Source: Caribbeanibacter sp964518305
GTDB lineage: Bacteria > Gemmatimonadota > Gemmatimonadetes > Palauibacterales > Palauibacteraceae
Reading direction: 5' to 3'
NCBI GenBank assembly: GCA_964518305.1
Contig: CAZFDK010000003.1
Span: 47,306-111,305 of the forward strand
DNA: 64,000 nucleotides
Part shown: positions 35,073 to 42,151 of the stretch, in pieces
Position numbering within the stretch: the first letter of the stretch is position 1
How the letters are laid out: the number at the start of each line of letters is the position of its first letter
Notes under the pieces: generated by a model
Seen by the model: the letters and a program-made list of their open reading frames with translations, nothing else
Database searches by the model: none
What the model was told of the DNA's origin: nothing
Made by a program: the position numbers and the translations under genes

Positions 35073-35104
35073 GCGGGTACGAATGCTCGCGCAGGTCCTG
35101 TGCC

Positions 35105-36487
35105 TCAGTCCAGCTGGTGGCCGCCACTGCCGTCCTCGTCCGACCCTCCTCCGGAGTTCCCGGTGCTGCTGTCGCCTCCGTGATCCGACGAGGACGGACG
35201 TCGAATCTCGATGTCTCCCCCGCGTTTCTTCCTGGTGGGCGGGTCGATGCGCCGGACGTCGCTCTCGCGATCGGGCGCGGACGCGCGAGGTTCGGGTCGA
35301 CCGTCGTAGGGCGGGCTGAGGGCCCGGGCGTCGGAGGGCCAATGGCCGCCGCCCGGCCGCCGGGCTGGAGGTCGCGGCGGAGCCGGGAACTCGTGCCGAT
35401 CCGGATCGCTTTCCCACTTCTTCATCTGCCGGGCCCACTTCCGTGCCCTTCGGTCGGCGGTGCTGACGGGACCTTCCGACCAGCCGGGTATCCATCCCTT
35501 TGCCTCGGGAAGACTGCCGCCGAAGAGTCGCCCGAAGTGCTCGGACGGTCCGTCCGAGGACCCCGGGTCCGCCTCGCGCGGACGACGCTCCGATCCGTCC
35601 TCGTCGAGATCTTCGGCGGAGGGGTTCCGCGACTCGTCACCCGCGAGGGGCCGCGACGCCGGGGCACGCACCCGCATCCCCGACTCGCCGCCCCCGTTCA
35701 CGGTGACCTCGGGCAGGTCGACCGGGATTGTCGGCGGATGGAACGGGACGTCCCCCTCGTCGAGCTGCTGACGCCGGGTGTCGTCGGCCGCCGGACGGTC
35801 GGTGTCCGCGGCGATACGTCTCAGCAGCGACGAACGGTAGCTCCGGCACCAGGGTCCGCCGACATCCGGGGCGACGACCCAGTCGACGTCCCAATCCTTC
35901 CTCGGCGTCTCTTCGGGGATGAGCCGATCCAGGAGAAGATCCATGTTCCCGAAGGCCGACCCGCCGTGGAAGGGATTGGCCAGGGTCGACACCCTCCGGT
36001 AGCGGAAGGCGACATCGCCGCGAATCCGATTCATCCGGAGCGGGCGACGGGAGGCCAGGATCATGATGTAGCTGGTACGGACGCGCCGGAGGCACGCGTT
36101 CGACGAACGGCCGGGGGCGGAGCCGAATCGCGCCGCGAATCCGGTGAGCGAGCTCCGTCCCCCGTGGTAGGAGGGGGTGGATCTGAGAACCGTGTGCCCG
36201 CCCGGCCCGAAGAGTGAGCTCGATCCCGGGTTATAGGGATACAGGGCGCGGACGTATCCCGAGTCGCGGATGCGGAAGAGGGCCACGTGGGCCCGATCGC
36301 TCACCGCGAAGTTCAGCGACGCCCGTCCGTCGAACGTGGAGGCGAGGCGGGCCTGGAGTGGGGCGTCGGGGCCGCCGTAGCGGGCTCCCGTGTAGGAGTA
36401 ACATGCCGCGGTGGAGAGAGCCAGTATCAGCGTCGCCAGGCCGGCGGCGAGGCGATGGGCTCCGTTGTATGGCTTCCGGCCGGTCAT
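35105..36487 (-). CDS. predicted lipoprotein with a long disordered C-terminus
   Basis: A 460-residue protein from ATG 36487, preceded by GGGAGG. A lipobox is clear (LATLILALSTAAC, Cys near residue 29), so it should be anchored in a membrane. Residues about 30-215 form an ordered part with strands such as ASLNFAVSDRAHVALFRIRD and RTSYIMILASRRPLRMNRIR, which suggests a small beta domain. The remaining 245 residues are rich in Pro, Arg, Asp, Ser and Gly (PAPPRPPARRPGGGHWPSD; STGNSGGGSDEDGSGGHQLD) and look disordered. I recognise no family. It is divergent from the isoprenoid operon, sharing a 206-bp intergenic region. Confidence 0.7.
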   Translation of the reverse strand: MTGRKPYNGAHRLAAGLATLILALSTAACYSYTGARYGGPDAPLQARLASTFDGRASLNFAVSDRAHVALFRIRDSGYVRALYPYNPGSSSLFGPGGHTVLRSTPSYHGGRSSLTGFAARFGSAPGRSSNACLRRVRTSYIMILASRRPLRMNRIRGDVAFRYRRVSTLANPFHGGSAFGNMDLLLDRLIPEETPRKDWDVDWVVAPDVGGPWCRSYRSSLLRRIAADTDRPAADDTRRQQLDEGDVPFHPPTIPVDLPEVTVNGGGESGMRVRAPASRPLAGDESRNPSAEDLDEDGSERRPREADPGSSDGPSEHFGRLFGGSLPEAKGWIPGWSEGPVSTADRRARKWARQMKKWESDPDRHEFPAPPRPPARRPGGGHWPSDARALSPPYDGRPEPRASAPDRESDVRRIDPPTRKKRGGDIEIRRPSSSDHGGDSSTGNSGGGSDEDGSGGHQLD

Positions 36488-36693
36488 GGCTCCCTCCCGG
36501 TGAGCTGTGGGGTCCGGCCCGCTCCGGACGGCACCGTGTGTCGGCGTCGCGCCCGCTGGACGTAGCATACGGAAACTTCGCCCGAAAGGTCCCGACCGGA
36601 CCCGGCGGCGCGTTCGAGCGCGGGGCGCACCGAGCGGAGGCATGCGAGCCGCCGGCACGACAGTTGAGAGGAAACAGGGAGGGACAGCCCGCA

Positions 36694-37743
36694 ATGAAGG
36701 CAGGGGACATGGCAGGAGCGCAGAGCGACACCGGTGCCGAACGGGACCGGAAGGCGGAGCACCTGGAGCTCGCCCGGAACGAGGCGGTTCAGGAGAAGCG
36801 GCGGTATTTCGCTGAATTCAGGCTCGAACACCGCGCGATGCCGGACATCGACCTGGCGTCCGTGGAACCCGGTGTGAAATTTCTGGGATGCCAGCTGACG
36901 GCTCCGCTTCTGATCTCCTGCATGACGGGGGGAACGGGGGAGGCGCTCCGGATCAACCGCGACCTGGCCCGAGCCGCCGAGGAGACGGGCGTCGCGCTCG
37001 GCCTCGGATCGCAGCGCAAGGCTCTCGAAGATCCGGAGCAGGAGGCGAGCTTCCGGGTTCGGGAGCTGGCACCGTCGGTCCCGCTGCTGGCCAACCTGGG
37101 GGCCGTTCAGCTGAACTACGGCTACGGCATCGACGAGTGTCGGACAGCGGTCGAGATGGTGGACGCCGACGCGCTGGTGTTTCACCTCAACCCCTTGCAG
37201 GAAGCCATACAGCCGGAGGGGGACACGAACTTCGACGCGCTCCTGCCGAAGATGGCGGACGTGGCGGAGCGCATGGAAGTGCCGGTCATCGTGAAGGAGA
37301 TCGGCTGCGGCATCTCGGCTCGGGAGGGGCGGGCCCTGGCGGACGCGGGAATCGAGATCGTGGACGCCGCCGGACACGGCGGCACGTCGTGGGCGCGGAT
37401 CGAGGCCCGGCGCGCCTCGGACGTGCCGCTCGGGGAGATCTTCGGCGATTGGGGGATCCCCACGCCGGCGGCCATCGAGGGTCTCTCCCGGGTGGACGGG
37501 CTCACCGTCATCGGGAGCGGCGGGTTGCGCACGGGTGTGGATATGGCAAAAGCTATCGCCATCGGGGCCGATCTCACCGCCATGGCGAAGCCGTTTCTCG
37601 AGGCGGCAGGAAACGGGCCCGAGCGGGTGACAGAGGCGATCGAACGGAGGATCCGGGAGCTGAAGATCGCGATGTTCTGCACCGGGTGCGGGACGATCGA
37701 GGAGCTCGGAGAGGCAAGATTGTGGAGAAGTCGGGGTCGATGA
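36694..37743 (+). CDS. fni: type 2 isopentenyl-diphosphate delta-isomerase
   Basis: A 349-residue FMN-dependent enzyme interconverting IPP and DMAPP. ATG 36694 lies 13 bp after a GGAGGG box; ATG 36709 is a less likely alternative. Family motifs occur in order: RKAEHLELA (about residues 19-27), TAPLLISCMTGGTGEALRIN (about 69-88), GLGSQRKALED (about 103-113), QEAIQPEGDTNF (about 168-179), VIVKEIGCGIS (about 200-210), GHGGTSWARIEARR (about 229-242) and the FMN phosphate site TVIGSGGLRTGVDMAKAIA. It opens the mevalonate operon and its stop overlaps the HMG-CoA reductase start by 4 bp. Confidence 0.96.
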   Translation: MKAGDMAGAQSDTGAERDRKAEHLELARNEAVQEKRRYFAEFRLEHRAMPDIDLASVEPGVKFLGCQLTAPLLISCMTGGTGEALRINRDLARAAEETGVALGLGSQRKALEDPEQEASFRVRELAPSVPLLANLGAVQLNYGYGIDECRTAVEMVDADALVFHLNPLQEAIQPEGDTNFDALLPKMADVAERMEVPVIVKEIGCGISAREGRALADAGIEIVDAAGHGGTSWARIEARRASDVPLGEIFGDWGIPTPAAIEGLSRVDGLTVIGSGGLRTGVDMAKAIAIGADLTAMAKPFLEAAGNGPERVTEAIERRIRELKIAMFCTGCGTIEELGEARLWRSRGR

Positions 37744-39038
37744 GCGACGCGACGACAGCGGTGGAGACCGAAGAGGGTCTGGAGCGGCTGGTCCGTCGGC
37801 TGGCCGACGGCGAGCTCGGATTCCACCAGCTTCCCGAGGACCTGTCCGCCGAAGAGCGGGCACGCGTCCGGCGGCGGGCACTGGAGGAAATCACCGAGTC
37901 CAGCCTGGAGCACGCGGGCCACTACTCGCTCGACGGCGACCGGGCCTCCGACCAGAATTGCGAGAATTTCATCGGGGCGGCCCAGGTGCCCATGGGGGTC
38001 GTGGGTCCCCTCGAGCTCCACGGCGACTACGTGGACGGTGAGGTCGTGGCACCCCTTGCCACCACGGAGGCCGCACTGGTCGCCAGCACGAACCGCGGGT
38101 GCTCTGCGCTCACCGCCGCGGGCGGCGCCACGGTGAGCGTCGAGGACGTCGGAATGACGCGGGCCCCGGTGTTCAGGACGTCGGGCCACGAGGAGACCCG
38201 CGAGTTCCTGGCCTGGGTCGAAGATCACGAGGAGGAGATCCGGGAGGTGGCCGGGGAGAGCAGCCGCTATCTGGAGCTCCTGGAGATCAAGCCCCGCCAC
38301 TTCGGAAGCACCGTATTCCTCCGCTTCCGCTTCGACTGTACCGACGCCATGGGCATGAACATGGTCACGATCGCGTGCGACCGGATCGTGCGGCAGCTCA
38401 TCGAGCCGGAGACGGGCATCGAGTGCGTGGCGCTGTCCGGCAACTACTGCGTCGACAAGAAACCGGCCGGCGTCAACTTCGAGGACGGGCGGGGCAAGAG
38501 GGTGTTCGCGGAGGCCGTGATCGACGAGTCGGTGCTCGGCGAGAAGCTGAAGACCAGCGCCGGCGACCTGGTCGAGGTTCAGTACCGGAAGAATATGCTC
38601 GGTTCGATCGCCGCCGGCTCCAAGGGGTTCAACGCCCACTACGCCAACATGGTGGCGGCCTTCTTCCTCGCCACGGGACAGGACCCGGCGCACGTCGTCG
38701 AGGGCGCGATGGGAGTGACGTGCGTGGAGCGGAACGGGCCGGAGTCGATCTACGTCTCCATCTACATGCCCGACGTGCCCCTCGGCGCCGTGGGCGGCGG
38801 CACGGGCCTCGCCACGCAGCGGGAGGCTCTCTCGGTCATGGGCGTCGAAGTGGACCCGGACCGCCCGGGTGCCGCCGTTGCGCGGCTGGGAGAAATCCTG
38901 GGCGGAGTCGTGCTGGCCGGCGAGCTTTCGCTCCTGGCGGCCTTCACCTCCCGAGACCTGGCGGTCTCGCACGAGCGGCTCAGCCGACCGGGGACCGCTC
39001 CACGTCTCTCGGGACCGTTCCCTTCCGACCGTAGCTGA
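37740..39038 (+). CDS. hmgA: hydroxymethylglutaryl-CoA reductase (class I type)
   Basis: A 432-residue NADPH-dependent enzyme reducing HMG-CoA to mevalonate. ATG 37740 overlaps the isomerase stop. Catalytic features are all present: Glu110 in LATTEAALVASTNRGC, Lys240/241 in NYCVDKKPAGVNF, Asp315 in LATGQDPAHVVEG and His411 in TSRDLAVSHERLSR. The cofactor motif DAMGMNMVTI is at 202-211, and GGGTGLATQ is at 352-360. The lack of an N-terminal membrane domain and the GMNMV/VSHERL forms match archaeal/eukaryote-like class I enzymes more than the bacterial class II. It supplies mevalonate for the genes that follow. Confidence 0.96.
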   Translation: MSDATTAVETEEGLERLVRRLADGELGFHQLPEDLSAEERARVRRRALEEITESSLEHAGHYSLDGDRASDQNCENFIGAAQVPMGVVGPLELHGDYVDGEVVAPLATTEAALVASTNRGCSALTAAGGATVSVEDVGMTRAPVFRTSGHEETREFLAWVEDHEEEIREVAGESSRYLELLEIKPRHFGSTVFLRFRFDCTDAMGMNMVTIACDRIVRQLIEPETGIECVALSGNYCVDKKPAGVNFEDGRGKRVFAEAVIDESVLGEKLKTSAGDLVEVQYRKNMLGSIAAGSKGFNAHYANMVAAFFLATGQDPAHVVEGAMGVTCVERNGPESIYVSIYMPDVPLGAVGGGTGLATQREALSVMGVEVDPDRPGAAVARLGEILGGVVLAGELSLLAAFTSRDLAVSHERLSRPGTAPRLSGPFPSDRS

Positions 39039-39063
39039 GCGGTCGGGCGGCCGGGTCGGGGCG

Positions 39064-40176
39064 GTGGCCTCGGCGCCGGGCAAGACCATCCTCATGGGAG
39101 AGCACGCCGTGGTCTACGGGGCGCCGGCCCTGGTGGCCGCGGTGAACCTCCGCGCCCGCGCCTCGACGACGGCCGCGGACGACGTCCCGGCCGGAACGGT
39201 GTGCCTGGAGCTGCCCGACCTGAATCACGGCGAGCTCTACGGCGTTCACGACGTGCTCGAGTACGCGTCTCGGGCTCGTCGTCGATGGGAGGACTTCGAG
39301 CGATCTCCCGGGCGGGAGAGCTTCGCCAGAATTCGCGGAGACGGTCCGGACCACGTCTCGCTGGTGGCGCTGGGAGAGGCCATGGAGGCCGCGTCCCGTC
39401 GAGGCGAGGTACCGGGGGAGGGAAGAGGGGTGCGGGTCACGGTGAGTTCGGAGATACCCGTCGGCCGGGGCTTCGGTAGCTCCGCCGCGGTGGGCTCTTC
39501 GGTGGCTCTCTCCTGGCTGGCCCTGGAGGGCATCGATCCCTCCCGGCGGCAGCTCGAAGAGCTGCTCCTGGAGGTGGAGCGGCGCCAGCACGGTCAGCCC
39601 TCTGGCGTGGACGCCGCGACTGTCCTCCGCGGGGGGGTGGTGTGGGCCGAGGCGGCGCCGGACGACTCCGGGCTGCGCTACGAATCGATCTCCCTCCCGC
39701 CCGACCTCCTGGACCGATTCCGCGTGATCGATACGGGCGCGCCGGCCGAGAGCACGGGCGAGGTGGTATCGGCGGTCCGTGAGCGTCGTGATCGGGAGCC
39801 GCGGGCGGTCGACGATGCCCTGGCGAGCATTCGCGACGCCACGATGGAGTTCCGGCGGTTGCTGGAGGAGGAGGCGCCGCAGCTCGGGGACGCCCTCGGT
39901 CCGGTGCGCCACTGCCAGCGCGGACTCGAGGAGCTGGGCGTGGTGCCGGAGCCCGTCCGGGAGCTGGTCCGGGCCGTGGAGCGGGAAGGCGGAGCGGCGA
40001 AGATCTCCGGCGCGGGTTCCCTGACGTCGCCCCCGGGCGGCCCGCCGGGAGGTGGGCTGATGCTGGTGATTCACCCCGATCCGGATCGAATCCGGGAGTG
40101 GTCCTTCCTGCAGGAGCTGGAGCTTCTCCACGTGCGGCCCGGTGCCCCCGGGGCCAGGGTCGAGGAGGCGCGGTGA
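39064..40176 (+). CDS. mvk: mevalonate kinase
   Basis: A 370-residue GHMP kinase converting mevalonate to mevalonate 5-phosphate. GTG 39064, 25 bp after the HMG-CoA reductase stop, is the only suitable start. Motif 1 is ASAPGKTILMGEHAVVYG (residues 2-19), the ATP loop is PVGRGFGSSAAVGSSVAL (132-149), the catalytic Asp183 is in QPSGVDAATVLRGG, and the C-terminal motif is GGAAKISGAGSLTSPPGG. GEHAVVYG and the Asp183 context separate it from homoserine kinase, galactokinase and phosphomevalonate kinase. Its stop overlaps the decarboxylase start by 4 bp. Confidence 0.94.
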   Translation: MASAPGKTILMGEHAVVYGAPALVAAVNLRARASTTAADDVPAGTVCLELPDLNHGELYGVHDVLEYASRARRRWEDFERSPGRESFARIRGDGPDHVSLVALGEAMEAASRRGEVPGEGRGVRVTVSSEIPVGRGFGSSAAVGSSVALSWLALEGIDPSRRQLEELLLEVERRQHGQPSGVDAATVLRGGVVWAEAAPDDSGLRYESISLPPDLLDRFRVIDTGAPAESTGEVVSAVRERRDREPRAVDDALASIRDATMEFRRLLEEEAPQLGDALGPVRHCQRGLEELGVVPEPVRELVRAVEREGGAAKISGAGSLTSPPGGPPGGGLMLVIHPDPDRIREWSFLQELELLHVRPGAPGARVEEAR

Positions 40177-41177
40177 GCGCGAGGGTCACAGCCGTGGCGC
40201 CGTCCAATCTGGCGTTCGTCAAGTACTGGGGTGCGCGGGATCTGGACCGCGCTATACCGAGGCATCCCTCGGTGTCCATGACCCTGAGCCGTTGCCGGTC
40301 CCGCTGTACGGCGACCCCGCGTGTCGACCAGGACGACGAGGTTCTCCTGGCGGACGGGGACGGAGGGCTCGAATGGGCCCCGGAAGACTTCGCCGGTCCC
40401 GTGCTCCGACACGTGGAGCGGCTCCGGCGTCGGGCTGGCGGCGGCCCGGCCCTGCGAGTGGCGACGCGCAACAACTTTCCCACGGGGGCAGGACTGGCGT
40501 CTTCGGCGTCCGGGTTCGCAGCCCTCACGCTCGCCTGTGCCGCGGCCTTCGGCGTGGAGCTGTCCGCAGAGGAGCTGTCCGTGTGGGCGCGGGAGAGCGG
40601 CTCCGGGTCGGCGGCCCGTTCGATGGTGGGGGGATACGTGGAGTGGCCCCCATTCGACGGTGATCCCGAGGGACCCGCCCACCAGCTCGCTCCGTCGGAG
40701 CACTGGGAGCTGCGGGACGTGGTCGCCGTGGTGGATCCGGGCCAGAAGGACGTGTCCTCCCGCGAGGGTCACCGACGGGCGGAGAGCAGCCCCCACTATC
40801 GGCGACGGTTGCAGCTGGTGCCCGACCGGCTGACCGACGTCCGCCGAGCCATCCGGGAGCGGGACCTGGAGCGGCTGGGTCCGGTCCTGGAGGCGGAGGC
40901 GGTTGAACTGCACCTGGTGGCCATGTCCTCGAGCCCGCCCGTTTTCTACTGGTCGCCGGGCACCATCCGCGTGATGGAGGCAGTTCGCTCACTGCGGTCG
41001 GAGGAGGGGGTGGCCGCCTACTACACCATCGATGCCGGGCCCAACGTGCACGTGGTCTGCGGACCGGAGGACGAGGAACGGGTCGCGGAGCGTGTGCGTG
41101 AGCTTCCACCGGTCCGGGACGTCCTCCGGGATGGCGTCGGCTCCGGTCCCCGCTGCGACGAGGAGCATCTGCTGTGA
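40173..41177 (+). CDS. mevalonate (di)phosphate decarboxylase family, probably phosphomevalonate decarboxylase
   Basis: A 334-residue GHMP-fold decarboxylase from GTG 40173. Conserved residues of the mevalonate-5-diphosphate decarboxylase family are present: Lys17-Tyr18 in NLAFVKYWG, the ATP loop GAGLASSASGFAAL (106-119), Arg149 in SGSGSAARSMVGGY, Ser195/196 in SSREGH, and catalytic Asp287 in YYTIDAGPN. The lysine that normally ends the YWGK motif and contacts the second phosphate is Ala21 (YWGARD). My recollection is that phosphomevalonate decarboxylases of haloarchaea and Roseiflexus also lack it. Next to isopentenyl phosphate kinase and with no phosphomevalonate kinase, the likely product is isopentenyl phosphate. 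Use of the diphosphate cannot be excluded. Confidence 0.82.
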   Translation: MSARVTAVAPSNLAFVKYWGARDLDRAIPRHPSVSMTLSRCRSRCTATPRVDQDDEVLLADGDGGLEWAPEDFAGPVLRHVERLRRRAGGGPALRVATRNNFPTGAGLASSASGFAALTLACAAAFGVELSAEELSVWARESGSGSAARSMVGGYVEWPPFDGDPEGPAHQLAPSEHWELRDVVAVVDPGQKDVSSREGHRRAESSPHYRRRLQLVPDRLTDVRRAIRERDLERLGPVLEAEAVELHLVAMSSSPPVFYWSPGTIRVMEAVRSLRSEEGVAAYYTIDAGPNVHVVCGPEDEERVAERVRELPPVRDVLRDGVGSGPRCDEEHLL

Positions 41178-41992
41178 CCGTGACCGGCGGCGGGACCCTC
41201 GTGATGGTGAAGCTCGGCGGCAGCCTCATCACCGAGAAGGAGGGGGACGCGGAGGCCCGTACGGAGATCATCACTCGGCTCGCCCGTGAGATTGCGGACG
41301 GCAGGGACGAGAGCGGCGCGCGGCTTCTGGTGGGACACGGCAGCGGGTCCTTCGGCCATCCGCCGGCTGCCGAGCATGACCTGCGACACGGGACGGCGGA
41401 CGAGGAACAGCGCCTCGGACTGACTCGAACGCAGCACCGGGCCGCCGGGCTCCACCGGCAAGTCGTGGAGGCGCTCCTCGGTGCCGGAGTCCCGGGGTTC
41501 TCGGTGGCCCCCTCCAGCGCGGCAGTGGCCGACGACGGTCGGGTGGCGGACGTCTCCGGCGAGCCGCTGCTTCGGGCCCTCCGGGGAGGGTACGTGCCGG
41601 TGGTCTACGGAGACGTCATGATGGACCGGGCCCGTGGATCCACCATCGCTTCCACGGAGGCGGTCTTTCTGCGTCTGGCCTCGCTCCTGGAGGACGCCGG
41701 GTGGCACGTCCGCCGCGCCCTGTGGCTCGGTACCACCGACGGCGTGCTGGACGGGGACGGTCGTCCGCTGCCGCGCATCCAGGGCGGTGCCGAGGGCGGG
41801 CTCCCGCAGGCCGTCGGGGAATCGGCGGCCACCGACGTCACCGGCGGCATGCGGCATCGTGTGGAGACGGCGCTCCGCATGGCCGCCCTCGGCGTGCCCT
41901 CGTGGATCGGCGACGGCCGCCGCCCGGGGACGCTACGCCGCGCCCTGGCCGGCGAGGAGGAGGGAGGGACCCGGATCCGGCCGACAGGCTGA
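41174..41992 (+). CDS. ipk: isopentenyl phosphate kinase
   Basis: A 272-residue amino-acid-kinase-fold enzyme phosphorylating isopentenyl phosphate to IPP. GTG 41174 overlaps the decarboxylase stop; ATG 41204 is an alternative. Residues 11-20 (MVKLGGSLIT) form the phosphate loop with Lys13. GHGSGSFGH (54-62) carries the His that IPKs use to bind the substrate phosphate and that separates them from other members of the fold. GGYVPVVYGDV and WLGTTDGVLDGDG follow, and VTGGMRHRVETALRMAALG is the late Lys/Gly-type loop. This enzyme defines the alternative mevalonate route. It ends the operon. Confidence 0.93.
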   Translation: MTVTGGGTLVMVKLGGSLITEKEGDAEARTEIITRLAREIADGRDESGARLLVGHGSGSFGHPPAAEHDLRHGTADEEQRLGLTRTQHRAAGLHRQVVEALLGAGVPGFSVAPSSAAVADDGRVADVSGEPLLRALRGGYVPVVYGDVMMDRARGSTIASTEAVFLRLASLLEDAGWHVRRALWLGTTDGVLDGDGRPLPRIQGGAEGGLPQAVGESAATDVTGGMRHRVETALRMAALGVPSWIGDGRRPGTLRRALAGEEEGGTRIRPTG

Positions 41993-42151
41993 CGGCCGGA
42001 GCCGGCCAGGAACGACCCGCCGGCAGCCGTGGCGCGCGGGATGCCGGGGCTGGCCGGAGCGTTCCGACGCGACAAGGTTTCGGGACCACGGCCCGGTCTC
42101 CGCGGACGGTGCCGGTCGACAGGAGCCATCGCCCGATCGGGGAGCTCTGCC

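Noticed and set aside
37182..39095. A 637-codon frame antisense to fni and HMG-CoA reductase
   Set aside because: Both plus-strand genes have complete catalytic motifs; the antisense frame has none.
39064..40176. Phosphomevalonate kinase or homoserine kinase as the identity of the GHMP kinase
   Set aside because: The GEHAVVYG motif and SGVDAATVLRGG context match mevalonate kinase, and it follows HMG-CoA reductase directly.
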